DNA of 64,000 nucleotides from Amycolatopsis tucumanensis (GTDB taxonomy: Bacteria; Actinomycetota; Actinomycetes; Mycobacteriales; Pseudonocardiaceae), in NCBI RefSeq assembly GCF_021654135.1, contig NZ_JAKGSD010000013.1:1-64000 (forward strand). Reading direction: 5' to 3'. A model generated the notes under the pieces. The model searched no databases. It was not told the DNA's origin and saw only the letters and a list, made by a program, of their open reading frames with translations. Below, one piece after another: positions 34,501 to 43,189 of this stretch (position 1 is the first letter of the stretch; each line of letters begins with the position of its first letter). The position numbers were made by a program, and so were the translations under genes.

Positions 34501-36305
34501 TTCGGCAGCCGCGCGAGCTGTGTCGGACCCGGAATCAGCTGCCCGTCCCGGGTTTTGGCGACGATCATGTAGTAGTACGCCGCCCCGAACGGGTCCGGCG
34601 AATCCGCCGGCGTCGGCTCCGCGGTGGTGTCGGTGAACGTGGTCGTCGCAGGCGACAGCGGCGCGATCAAGGTCCAGCGCGACGGGGTGAACGTTTGGTA
34701 CACGGTGCGGTGCACCTGGTACTCGACCACGTCGTCGTTCGGGTTGTTCGGGTCCGGATCGGTGTACGGCGACCAGCGCAGCTCCGCGCCCGTGGAGTAG
34801 ATCTTCGTCGGGTACTGCAGGTTCACGCTCGGCCGGCCGTAGCTCAGGATCAGCTTCGGCCGGTTCTCGACCTCGCCGTTGTAGGCGAACTCGGCGGCCT
34901 GGTACACCGGGCCGCTGCGGTTCAACGCCTCGTTGGTGGCTTTCAGCATGAACCCGTAGTTCTGCGCCGATCCCGACACCCACGACTGCGCAATGTTGCG
35001 CACATCGAACTCGTGCCAGATGTTGGCCTTGTTCACCTGCTTGACCTGGGTCGACAACCCCGCCTCGGCGAACGCGGCGTTGATCGAGTTCCAGGTCGCG
35101 GTGTCCTCGCTCCACGACTGCGTCACTCGCCGCACCTCGATGGTGTTGTCCACCTGCGTCGACGGGATCTCGCTGTCGAAATACAACCGCAGCTTCGCGC
35201 TCGTCAGACTGGTGCCGGCGGGAACCACCGAGGTGTCGAACCGCACCAGGCTCCGCGCGACACCCCAGGCGTCCGTGCCGACCGAGAGCCGGTAATCCGA
35301 TCCGTCGTTCCGGGTCGGCGTGTCCGACCAGATCTGGGTGTCCTGCCCGGTGGTCGGGGTCGGTTCCACCTTGATCGTCGGGTCGATCACCACCGGGTAC
35401 TGCCGCTCCGGCGCCGACAGCCAGCCTGCGTCCGCCTTCACGGTGATCGTGGTCGTCGCGCCGCGGTGCTCCACCGTCTGGGTCACCTGATCGCTGAACG
35501 CGGTCCCGTGCGGCGACTTCTGGTCCACCCGGCTGTCGTTCATGAACGGCTTCGGCATCACGAACAACGGCGGCCCATCCCCCGCCGGGCCCTCGGCGAA
35601 GAACCCGATCGACCCGTCCGGCAACGCCCGGGCCTGCACCCCGCCAGCCTGCACGGTGAACCGCCACACCGGATCCGCCGGCGGACCGGCCAGCACGATC
35701 CGCTCCTTGAGCGAATCACCAGTCACCTCATAGGCCACATCCGCACCCTCGAACGCGCCCGCGTAGGTGACCGTGTCCCCCTCCACCCGCGGCGACAACG
35801 ACCGCGCGGCAGCGTCGAGCCCGAGCGCGACGTGCTTGCCACCGGCCTCGACCCGAACCAACCGGTCACTCTTGTCCCCGAAATCGGACCGGAAACCGTT
35901 GCTGTCATTGAGGAACCGGTAGCCGTCCCGGCCCTGCTCCCGCACCGTGGTGTCGATGTCTCGCCACACACCACTGCTGTCCTTGAAGGACTCCGGCTCC
36001 GGCGACACCTCAGCCTCGAAAGTCCCGTCCGACAACGCGAAAACCCGCGTCGTGGCCGAGCGCTGTTCCCCCAGCTCCCGCACCCGACGCGGAGGTTCAA
36101 CGGTCTTCGCCGGCCCCGTCTGATCCACGTGCACAGCAGCAGATGCCGAGCTCGGAGCCAACAACTCCCCCAGCCACTGCCACACCCGACCGAAACCGCC
36201 TCCACCGCCGCCGCTACCCGCCGGCAGACCCACCACCGCGACCGCCAGAACCAGCAGCACGACAAGAGCGCGCGACAACAAACCCCGCGAACGCGACGGA
36301 TGCAT
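28171..36305 (-). pseudogene. Giant Rhs/YD-repeat polymorphic toxin, interrupted by one frameshift
   Basis: A wall-associated or secreted protein of about 2,700 residues if repaired. ATG at 36303-36305 follows GAGGGGAC and opens a signal or anchor helix (LLSRALVVLLVLAVAVVGLP). Then come two DNRLRE-type domains (about residues 320-490 and 605-790) around an Fn3-like unit, and YD/Rhs repeats from about residue 950. A golvesin-like insert (DGTYEVFARYPSSAATNAPY) lies at about 30430-30800. The Rhs core (GLNRFLTRDSYNGALADLNL, RYSFTGGNPITRIELDGHE) leads to the toxin tip. Reading shifts near 31248: after EYDEVGNQT the sense continues one base out of phase as RVISPRGSETTTD. Adding one base in the GG run restores a single frame. 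It may be a real mutation or an assembly error. Confidence 0.8.
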
Positions 36306-36816
36306 GGAGAGTCCCCTCAACACAGTAGGCCGACACCGGCAACTACCAAGCGAAACGACCATCACACTAAGCGCAACAACGATCTCGAGAACCCGCCGAA
36401 CGGACTAAATCTCGCAAAGACACCGTCAGTACGGTTGGAAAGAAACGGTCGGCCTGGCTTGAACGCCCGCGCGGAAGAATTAACCCACTACTGCCGGTAT
36501 CCGGTTGCTGAACGCTGGCCACGCGTGCACCCGCCATACTGGTACACCCCCGAGGACACATGACCCGGTGCCTGACAAGCTGGAGTTTCACGCTCGGCGC
36601 ATCGGCGCGAACTGCGCCATCCTCGGCCGGTCGGGTGCGCGACCGCACCCAGGTCGAGGCGTGCGACTCGTCGAGCGCGCAGGAGTTGTTACTCGCCCCG
36701 CACGAGCTCGCCCAAAATGTAGGCGGCAGGCGACGGCTCGTGCGAGCCGGGCTGACTGGAGCCATCCGAACCACGATCCTCACCTAGGACGCGCTGAACC
36801 CGAGAGGGAGTGTCGG
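36306..36816. other. Intergenic region upstream of rhs
   Basis: No gene seen in these 511 bases between the divergent rhs gene and the hypothetical gene at 36817. The first 120 bases are less G/C-rich than surrounding genes and must carry the leftward rhs promoter; I could not identify convincing promoter boxes. Confidence 0.4.
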
Positions 36817-37269
36817 ATGTCCGAAAATCTGACTGTCGCGATCCCCCCCCCGGTTGAGATGGCGACTGAGGAGCTGGAGCGCCTGCTGGAGGTGGCGCAG
36901 CGGGAGCTGCAGGAACGCAATCAGCACGTGTCGAGCTCATTGCGGCCGCAGCACTTCCGCCGGATGCTTGACCATCTTGGAGAGCGGCCGCAAGCCAAGG
37001 GTGCTGCGCGCGCCCGCGGCATTGAGGACGTGTCGCGGAAGATGGTTCTGCAGTTCCTCGGGCGCGACGAGGGCCGCCGGCTGTCCGGCCCCCCCAAATC
37101 CATCGTCCGGGCCATGGCCGAGCTGGCAAGCAGCGACACCGGGTTTCCGACCACCCCCAAGAACTTACCGCTGGAGGTGGACTACGCCAGCGGGATGAGC
37201 GCCGCCGGGTTCTTCCTCCGACCGGCCGACCATCGCTCGCTGCGGCTTGCGCTCGGGCTTGAGGCCTGA
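36817..37269 (+). CDS. Hypothetical protein
   Basis: A 150-residue soluble protein beginning MSENLTVAIPPPVEMATEEL. Helical segments rich in Glu, Arg and Leu run to about residue 90, followed by SGPPKSIVRAMAELASSDTG and a tail RPADHRSLRLALGLEA. ATG at 36817 has GAGAGGGAG upstream. No family recognised. It lies among toxin-related genes but nothing links it to them. Confidence 0.55.
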   Translation: MSENLTVAIPPPVEMATEELERLLEVAQRELQERNQHVSSSLRPQHFRRMLDHLGERPQAKGAARARGIEDVSRKMVLQFLGRDEGRRLSGPPKSIVRAMAELASSDTGFPTTPKNLPLEVDYASGMSAAGFFLRPADHRSLRLALGLEA

Positions 37270-38035
37270 CACCTGGCCAGCGCACCAAGGAAGTTGGGGA
37301 CGTTCGGCGAGAGGAGGTCGATGCGCCAGAATTTGCCGCGGCTGCTCCTGGGCTGGTTGGAACCCGGAGGCTGCGCCAGCCCCAGCCATGCGCTCGGCCC
37401 CTCCTCCGTATGGGGCCACGACGCTGCCCTCGACGCCGCACCCGCTGGGACTCTCCCATCGAGGCACTCGTTGCCGCCCCGTCCCGCCGTTCACCGGCAT
37501 TCCCACGGTCGGCCTGGCGGCCAGCGCGGAGGGCGCTCTTGAACCAGTCGCAGCACCACGGACGAACGCCCGACGATCGGGGAAGTAGCTCTTCGTACCC
37601 TCCACTTGTCACCACGACCTGGGCGAGAGTCGCCGATACCACCACCAGAGCCAGCCGCGCCGTCGACCTTTTCCTGGCGTTGACGATCGCTATCGCGACG
37701 TCCGGGTCCACCAGCTGTGGGAGGCACGCTGTCCAGTTCGGGCTCGCCAGTGCGCGATAGGGCAGTTGGACGGCCGGATCTTGGTCGTCGTGGACAGACG
37801 CGCGGACCTCCTTCCCGGAGATAGTGCAGAGGAGATCGACGACGCGAGCAGCACGGTTGCTGGGCGTTTGCTCAATAAGTCGGCGACGGGCGTGGGCTAG
37901 GCAGTCCCCACCGCGCCGCTTCCCGCTGGCATGTCGGCCAGAACACAAGAAGGCTGCAGAACGGTGGAGGACTCGCCTGGTGAGTAACAGGCCTCTTCTG
38001 TTCCCGACCGTGCAGAGAGAGACGAGAGGACGGAC
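37270..38035. other. Stretch with a coding-like minus-strand remnant
   Basis: No intact gene. On the minus strand, about 37870 to 37500 has coding-like third positions and reads SVHDDQDPAVQLPYRALASP, then NWTACLPQLVDPDVAIAIVN. The frame has no plausible start, and no natural end is seen before it runs under the 36817 gene. It looks like a gene broken at both ends. The rest shows nothing recognisable. Confidence 0.35.
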
Positions 38036-38596
38036 GTGATGAGGTGCATTAACGCCGTCGCGCTGCTCCCGGTGCTGGTCCTTCTTACTGCCGGATGTGA
38101 AGCATCGCCTCCGACGGTCAATCAGGGCACGGTCAGCCCCGGCTCGGCTGAAGCGACGAGTGCTACACCCACGGCGACCACGACTGTGGCCCCTCCAAAG
38201 GCCCCAACTTGGGGCGAGCGATACACCTGGCCAAGTGGACTCGCCGTCGAGGTCGCGAAACCAGTCTCCTGCAAACCGACGCAATACGCCTACCCGCAGG
38301 GGGTCCAGCGTGCGGTGAAGTTCAAGATTACCGTGATCAACGGTACGAGCCAGCCGGTGGACGCCAGCTCGGTAAGCATCGGCGTTGAGGCCCAGTTCGA
38401 CAGCACGCGGGCAGAACCGGTCTACGATTCCAACGGCCCGTGCGGCGGCGGCGGTATGTCAACTGCGACCATCCTGCCTGGTAGGACATTCAGCTACGAA
38501 GCGGCCTACGCCGTCGGGGCGGCACCTGGCGAGATGCAACTCGCCTTTCAGCCCTACTTCGGGGGCGACAAGGCGGTCTATCTCGGTCCTGCTTGA
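38036..38596 (+). CDS. Lipoprotein with DUF4352-like domain
   Basis: A 186-residue exported lipoprotein. The N-terminus NAVALLPVLVLLTAGCEASP has a lipobox (LLTAGC) for lipid attachment. A Thr/Pro/Ala-rich spacer leads to an immunoglobulin-like DUF4352-type domain: AVKFKITVINGTSQPVDASS, then TILPGRTFSYEAAYAV and PGEMQLAFQPYFG. Two cysteines (SCKPTQ and GPCGGG) may pair. The start is GTG 38036 or ATG 38039 after GAGAGGAC. Role unknown; surface lipoproteins of this fold are often stress- or transport-linked. Confidence 0.7.
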   Translation: MMRCINAVALLPVLVLLTAGCEASPPTVNQGTVSPGSAEATSATPTATTTVAPPKAPTWGERYTWPSGLAVEVAKPVSCKPTQYAYPQGVQRAVKFKITVINGTSQPVDASSVSIGVEAQFDSTRAEPVYDSNGPCGGGGMSTATILPGRTFSYEAAYAVGAAPGEMQLAFQPYFGGDKAVYLGPA

Positions 38597-38902
38597 CTCC
38601 CGGGGTGCTGCCGTGGCGTCGGATGCGGGGAATCCTCGGCGTCGTGGGCGATGCCCCGCGCTGGTGCGCCTGACCACGCCTAGCTGGCAGTGGCGAGCGA
38701 GCAACTGACCTTGCTGGCATACCCGATCAAGGCGCAGGCCGCGTCAGGACGGGTGGCGGCCTCGGCCGTCGCTGGCCCCCCGATCAGCCAGCCCGACGTA
38801 AGCGAAAGTCTGTCGCACCCAAGCGACGCCACCAGCTTCATTTTGGAATCCCTCGAATCAAGTGCCAGTGAAAACTGAACACGCTGGAACAGTGGTCGCG
38901 TG
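38597..38902. other. Intergenic gap
   Basis: No gene convincingly supported. A 62-codon plus-strand frame at 38690-38878 (GTG-type start, no ribosome site) is possible but has no features. The gap separates the lipoprotein gene from the leftward broken toxin array. Confidence 0.35.
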
Positions 38903-39190
38903 TCATGGTTCGTTCAAATAGGCCTCGAGTTGATTCTCGCGCTCCGCCACTATTGGAATAGTCTTATCGAATACCTGTGCATTTCCAGTCGTATATTCAA
39001 CGATTTCGAGCCCGCCCCTCGGCTTTTTTAGGAATTCATGGAGCGCTCTCTCCTCGGCCGCCACGATCGTCTGAGCTGCCCCCCAAACGCTCGTTTTGAA
39101 TTCCCACAGCGCGAGGATTCGCTTCCTATATTCGTCGCATCGCTCGAGGAGCTCCCGAGCCACTCCTGGATAGAGAGCCATATCAGCCAC
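38903..39190 (-). CDS. Putative immunity protein of the first broken toxin cassette
   Basis: A 95-residue soluble, helical protein beginning MADMALYPGVARELLERCDE. Its G/C content is lower than that of chromosomal neighbours, as is common for exchanged immunity genes. GTG (39188-39190) overlaps the TGA of the toxin-like fragment at 39183-39185, the coupling expected of a toxin-immunity pair. No known family was recognised; the assignment is by position and size. Confidence 0.55.
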   Translation of the reverse strand: MADMALYPGVARELLERCDEYRKRILALWEFKTSVWGAAQTIVAAEERALHEFLKKPRGGLEIVEYTTGNAQVFDKTIPIVAERENQLEAYLNEP

Positions 39191-39927
39191 TGAACGGGTT
39201 AATTTTCACAACTATTCTCCCATCGTCTTCCGTCACTACCTGTACTGAACCAGAAGTATAGAGCGCGCTTCGAACTCCGTCGACATTCTGGTAAGTGACT
39301 GTCCCGGTGTTGATGGGATCCTCGATCAACTGCGGCGAGATACGCCTTCCTGCGCCCGTCGTCCCTGCCGGGGCTCCGAGACTGCTGGGTTGCATCCGGC
39401 CAACGCGTGACGAGAATAGAGGCGCTGACCCACAACTGCGTATTCACGGCCGTTGACGGTAGCCTGGGGTGCTCGCTTCACGACATCCAGGGGATCTTGC
39501 CCGCGTCAGCCGCCTCGGCGACGTCCTGTCCAGCCTTGGCCGCGTCGTCGGCGTGGCGGATCCCTTTGAAGATGTTGGCGAGCCACCCGAGAACCGGGAA
39601 CGCGGCTGCACACGAGAGTGCCGCGTCTCCGCCTTGTCCTTCCTGGGATGAGCCCGATCATGTCGAGGAGGTCGTGGGCCTGCTGAGCGACACTCGGCTG
39701 CGGACCGTTCTGGCTGACTTAAGCGCTGCAGGTCCGAGCTGGGCGATCTTGGCCGAATCCCATCCGGCCTTGTGTGCTTCCTCGGGCTCGAGGTCTGGGG
39801 TTGGCGCCGATGATTTCGCCGGTGTAGCCGTAGTTGCGACAGGCCACCATGTCCGAGCCCTCGTGGCCGCTTACTCCTAGCCCCTGAATAGCAAGGCCTC
39901 GATTGGCAAACTTCCACAAGTCCTCAC
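39183..39927 (-). pseudogene. Broken polymorphic-toxin tip with Rhs pre-toxin segment
   Basis: Minus-strand pieces in changing frames follow the tip of the large Rhs protein. GSDMVACRNYGYTGEIIGAN (about 39870-39810) is nearly identical to 28810-28910, but one extra base in GGTCTGGGG shifts the frame. LANIFKGIRHADDAAKAGQD and AADAGKIPWMS then a stop lie at 39580-39480. The last part reads YAVVGQRLYSRHALAG, then after another shift MQPSSLGAPAGTTGAGRRIS, PQLIEDPINTGTVTYQNVDG and GSVQVVTEDDGR. This end resembles small RNase-type (DUF4258/BECR-like) toxins. The gene is dead, while the immunity gene after it is intact. Confidence 0.65.
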
Positions 39928-40284
39928 TCACCTCACTATTTCCGCCAACTCCTCTTCGAACACCCGGACAGCCTCAGGGTTACGGTCGTAGAAGGAGTCC
40001 CAAAACATAGGCACCTGCCATCGTGCGGGACAAATTTCGACAACGCCAAGTTCGTCAATCCTGGCAACCCAGTTCGCCGGAACTCGAGAGTCAACGGTCG
40101 TGAACATCGTCGAATCCCATAAACTGGGCGCCCCTTCATCGTCGATGATCTGGACCGATATTGGTCGCCCCGGTGGGCAACGCAAACCGATCACATGGTA
40201 TTCCTCGCCCACGCGTATCCACGGGCTCGTGTCATTTGACGATCGGGTTACGGGGTTGACAATTCGCGCGCAGACAACCTTCAT
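39928..40284 (-). CDS. Putative immunity protein of the second broken cassette
   Basis: A 118-residue soluble protein with a beta-rich pattern: YHVIGLRCPPGRPISVQIID, FTTVDSRVPANWVARIDELG, then a C-terminal helix EAVRVFEEELAEIV. The start at 40282-40284 lies three bases after the stop (40288-40290) of a toxin-like fragment, and its end meets the next cassette. No exact family named; SMI1-like or Imm-type proteins share this size. Confidence 0.55.
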   Translation of the reverse strand: MKVVCARIVNPVTRSSNDTSPWIRVGEEYHVIGLRCPPGRPISVQIIDDEGAPSLWDSTMFTTVDSRVPANWVARIDELGVVEICPARWQVPMFWDSFYDRNPEAVRVFEEELAEIVR

Positions 40285-40287
40285 CTC

Positions 40288-40544
40288 TCACCTGGACAGG
40301 TTGAAAACGATCTTATAGTCGATGCCATAATTCACAGCCCCAGTCCTGGGATTGTCGTGCTTGAGCTCGAGACTGCCGCGACCTTGGCTATTGCGAAAAC
40401 GCCGCAAACGAGGTGTAGGCGATGAGACTCGATCGCATCCCCGCGCAGAGTTGCCAAGGTGTCGTGGCGCGCAGTTCTGGTTCCAGCGGCGTTCACGATG
40501 ACCTGCAGGCTGCTCCTTGAAACGCTCACCAGAACTGGCAGTCG
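40288..40544 (-). pseudogene. Toxin-tip remnant of the second cassette
   Basis: The 3' part reads RFRNSQGRGSLELKHDNPRT, GAVNYGIDYKIVFNLSR and stop. A basic tip that ends in a short beta strand right before an immunity gene is typical of polymorphic toxins. The 5' part has no start and changes frame, so only the last 80 or so codons remain. Toxin activity cannot be named. Confidence 0.5.
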
Positions 40545-41009
40545 TCAAACTACCGCATCTAACAACTGCTGCGCCTCTCCTACGACAAGCGAACATTCTA
40601 GAAAATATCTTCCCTGGGGCTGCCGGAAGCCAGTAAGCGTAGCGCACGATTTGAATATAGGAACAATGTTTTCCTCGATTGCTTGCTTCAGGACTTCCTC
40701 CCGGCCTGGCCGTTCGACCGTCAGGTCGAGGACCTGAACTAGCTCTTGCTCTTGCTCTCGCTCGGCCAGCAAACGGGTCAGTCGAGTACGGATATGACAT
40801 TTGTGTTCAGCAGGAAAATCTACATCACCGAGAGGCAACAGCCAAACGGCAATATTCACATAGTACTGGTCGCCATATTGAGACTTCTGCAAGTTTATTA
40901 CGCCGATCGTCTCCTCTTGACGAAGATACCAGGACCCAGATTTTTTTACTAATCCAGTCTCAGGAATCAACTGATCGATCGCCAATCGTAATGGGTTCTT
41001 TGTCACCAT
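40545..41009 (-). CDS. DUF4304-family immunity-type protein
   Basis: A 154-residue soluble protein matching DUF4304: DQLIPETGLVKKSGSWYLRQ, then EETIGVINLQKSQYGDQYYV and NIAVWLLPLG, the usual K-x-x-x-WYR / NLQKSxxGxxYYxN pattern. DUF4304 proteins are frequent immunity partners in polymorphic toxin loci. ATG at 41007-41009 lies two bases after the stop of the toxin remnant upstream, so it is the cognate partner by position. Lower G/C than its surroundings suggests transfer. Confidence 0.7.
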   Translation of the reverse strand: MVTKNPLRLAIDQLIPETGLVKKSGSWYLRQEETIGVINLQKSQYGDQYYVNIAVWLLPLGDVDFPAEHKCHIRTRLTRLLAEREQEQELVQVLDLTVERPGREEVLKQAIEENIVPIFKSCATLTGFRQPQGRYFLECSLVVGEAQQLLDAVV

Positions 41010-41011
41010 GG

Positions 41012-41510
41012 CTAGCAGGTTACCACCCGACCCGTGAACGGTGGCAAGTTGGGCTGTAGCTGGTTTAGTTCGTCGACGTAGGATTGCATTTGCCTCTCTC
41101 CAAGCCTGATAGCTCGACGGTTATTCGGCTTTAGCTCGAGAATCTCTCCGCGTTTGCCAGTTGATAGCGTCGATGCGTCGCCCACTGGGGAGTCTGTATT
41201 CCTTTTCCCACCCTGGGCCCGGGTTCCATTTTTGGTGCATCATCCGGCCGTATGCCGCAGCCGAAGATTCTCCTCCACGCGGACCTGGCCCCTTGAGGAC
41301 ACCACCGCGGACCACTCCCGTGCGGTTGCTGCCGACGACGATCCCCATCTGTGCGACGGCCATGATTCCGGCGTTGAGTGCGTCGGTGAGGGACATGCCT
41401 TGGCGGTGCTGTTTGAAGGCTTCCTCGATCGCCGCGCGATCGGCCATCAGTGCCAGTTCCATCTCTGCGCTGCAGGAGTCTCTCCCGAGCTCGACACATG
41501 CCGCGATCAA
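41012..41510 (-). pseudogene. Toxin-tip remnant of the third cassette, ELK-type nuclease-like
   Basis: The upstream part reads EEAFKQHRQGMSLTDALNAG, then MHQKWNPGPGWEKEYRLPSG and RRIDAIN. One frameshift later it continues TGKRGEILELKPNNRRAIRL, GERQMQSYVDELNQLQPNLP and ends at TAG 41012-41014. D-x-n-ELK followed by RxxxQxxxY is a PD-(D/E)XK-like nuclease pattern seen in toxins. The frameshift near 41155 and absence of a trafficking domain make it an orphan tip. Its DUF4304 partner follows directly. Confidence 0.6.
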
Positions 41511-41532
41511 TCACGCACGACTACGGAGGTAC

Positions 41533-41571
41533 GGACCCCGTACACCAGCCTGCGGGGACCCCGTACGGGGT
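41533..41571. promoter_or_regulatory. Direct repeat and palindrome upstream of the FAD oxidoreductase
   Basis: GGACCCCGTAC occurs at 41533-41543 and 41556-41566, 23 bases apart, and the second copy is part of the perfect palindrome ACCCCGTACGGGGT (41558-41571). It lies about 105 bases before the gene start at 41678, a sensible place for an operator. Confidence 0.45.
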
Positions 41572-41677
41572 TCCCGGCGCAGCATTGTGGTCGTCCCCGA
41601 TGTGCTGACCGCCGCGTCCCCGCCAGGGTGAGAACCGCCTGGGACCAGCGGAAACGAGACTCATCTCTGGAGGGACC

Positions 41678-43120
41678 GTGACATCGGTAGCCGGACTCGG
41701 TTGGGACCCCGTCACCCGGACCTGGACGACCGCCAGCAACGCGGGCGTGACGAAGGTGCCACCCCTCGACGGCCAGCTCATCGTCGACGTGCCCCCGGCG
41801 TTCACCGATGCCTCTCGCGACATGGGACGAATGGTGCACCGCACGCCGGGTGCCGTGCTCAAGCCCGGGAGCGTTCAGGACGTCGGGCGCATGGTCGCGC
41901 TCTGCCGCGAGCACCGCATCCCGGTGGCAGCTCAAGGCGCCGGTCACACCACCTACGGCCAGCGCTTGGTCGGCGAGAACGGTCTGGCGATCGACATGCG
42001 CACGCTCGACGGCATCGAGCCGGTCCGCCGCAACCGGGTGGTCTGCGAGGCCGGCGCCCTGTGGTCGGACGTGGTGATCACCCTTGCCGAGCAGGGTTTC
42101 CGCTTCCGGGGTGGCCTGACCGGATACCTGAACCTCACCGTCGGAGGCACCTTGAGTGTCGGCGGCATCTCCCCCAACTACCAGTGCGGGGCGCAGGTCG
42201 ACGCCGTCGAGCGCATCCAGGTCGTCACCGGGCAGGGCCACACCCTTTGGGCCTCAGCTGCCGAGAACCGGGACGTGTTCGCCGGCGCGCTCGCCGGCCT
42301 CGGACAGGTCGGCATCATCACCCAGGCCGAACTCGCCCTCGCCCCACTCCCCCAACGAGTTCACACCTGGTCGGTGCCCTACTCCACCGCGGCGGACGCG
42401 TTCCGGGCGATGCGGACCGTCATGACTCAGAACGTCCTCGACGAGGTCTACTGCACCGTCCGTCCACCTGAACACGACGCGCAGCCGACCTTCTTGGTGC
42501 AACTCGCGTACTACGAGGTGGACGCCACCCCACCCCGGAACATCGTCGACACCCTCCTCGCCCCGATCGAGCCCGAGCACTACGAGACCAAGACCTACCT
42601 CGACCACGTCACCCTCGACACCGCCGTGATCGACGGCTGGCCGGTCTGGGAAAACCGGATCAAACCGTGGTTCGACGTCTTCCTGCCCGACTCGTCGGCC
42701 GAGGCCTTCGTCGAGAACACCATCAAAGCGATGACTGCCGCCGACTGGTCGCAGCCCCACGGACAGGGATTCGTCCTCCTGTTCCCCCACCGAGCCGACC
42801 GCTTCCGGCGCGAAAGACTCCGCGTGCCCAGACAGCGGTCCGACGAGTTCGTGTGGCTTTTCGACGTCCTCAACAGCGGATCGACCATGCCGAGCCAGGA
42901 AGAGGTCGAGCAAATGCTCACCCGTAACGCGCAATGGCTCGATACCGCGCGCGAGGCCGGCGGCACGCTCTATCCGATCGGTAGCCAGCAGCGGACAAAC
43001 GAGCTGTGGCAGCGGCACTACGGGCCGGACTGGCAAGACGTCCTCAACACGAAGGCACGCCTGGATCCCGCCGGGATCCTCACACCAGGGGTAGGAATCG
43101 GCATCCACGCGACGACGTAA
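41678..43120 (+). CDS. FAD-linked oxidoreductase (PCMH type, cytokinin-dehydrogenase-like)
   Basis: A 480-residue flavoprotein of the vanillyl-alcohol oxidase fold. The FAD-binding PCMH domain shows AVLKPGSVQDVGRMVALCRE, VAAQGAGHTTYGQRLVGENG and LTVGGTLSVGGISPNYQCGA with the pyrophosphate-binding glycines. The C-terminal half contains VWENRIKPWFDVFLPDSSAE and ends with HYGPDWQDVLNTKARLDPAG plus ILTPG, typical of the cytokinin dehydrogenase group. The histidine of GAGHTTYG is where some members attach FAD covalently. GTG at 41678 follows GGAGGGACC. A perfect 16-base hairpin follows the stop. Substrate unknown. Confidence 0.8.
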   Translation: MTSVAGLGWDPVTRTWTTASNAGVTKVPPLDGQLIVDVPPAFTDASRDMGRMVHRTPGAVLKPGSVQDVGRMVALCREHRIPVAAQGAGHTTYGQRLVGENGLAIDMRTLDGIEPVRRNRVVCEAGALWSDVVITLAEQGFRFRGGLTGYLNLTVGGTLSVGGISPNYQCGAQVDAVERIQVVTGQGHTLWASAAENRDVFAGALAGLGQVGIITQAELALAPLPQRVHTWSVPYSTAADAFRAMRTVMTQNVLDEVYCTVRPPEHDAQPTFLVQLAYYEVDATPPRNIVDTLLAPIEPEHYETKTYLDHVTLDTAVIDGWPVWENRIKPWFDVFLPDSSAEAFVENTIKAMTAADWSQPHGQGFVLLFPHRADRFRRERLRVPRQRSDEFVWLFDVLNSGSTMPSQEEVEQMLTRNAQWLDTAREAGGTLYPIGSQQRTNELWQRHYGPDWQDVLNTKARLDPAGILTPGVGIGIHATT

Positions 43121-43130
43121 CCGTCGTCTC

Positions 43131-43170
43131 GCGTGCGCCGGCTCGGTTGGGAGGCCGAGCCGGCGCACGC
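43131..43170 (+). terminator. Perfect 16-base stem after the FAD oxidoreductase
   Basis: GCGTGCGCCGGCTCGG (43131-43146) and CCGAGCCGGCGCACGC (43155-43170) flank the 8-base loop TTGGGAGG, 11 bases after the stop. It is a strong terminator-like stem without a T-run; it also lies in the leader of the diguanylate cyclase gene. Confidence 0.65.
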
Positions 43171-43189
43171 ACATCACCGAGGGGGACAA

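Noticed and set aside
34101-36563. 820-codon plus-strand frame opposite the rhs 5' half
   Set aside because: Arg/Pro-rich antisense shadow of DNRLRE and signal regions; no motifs.
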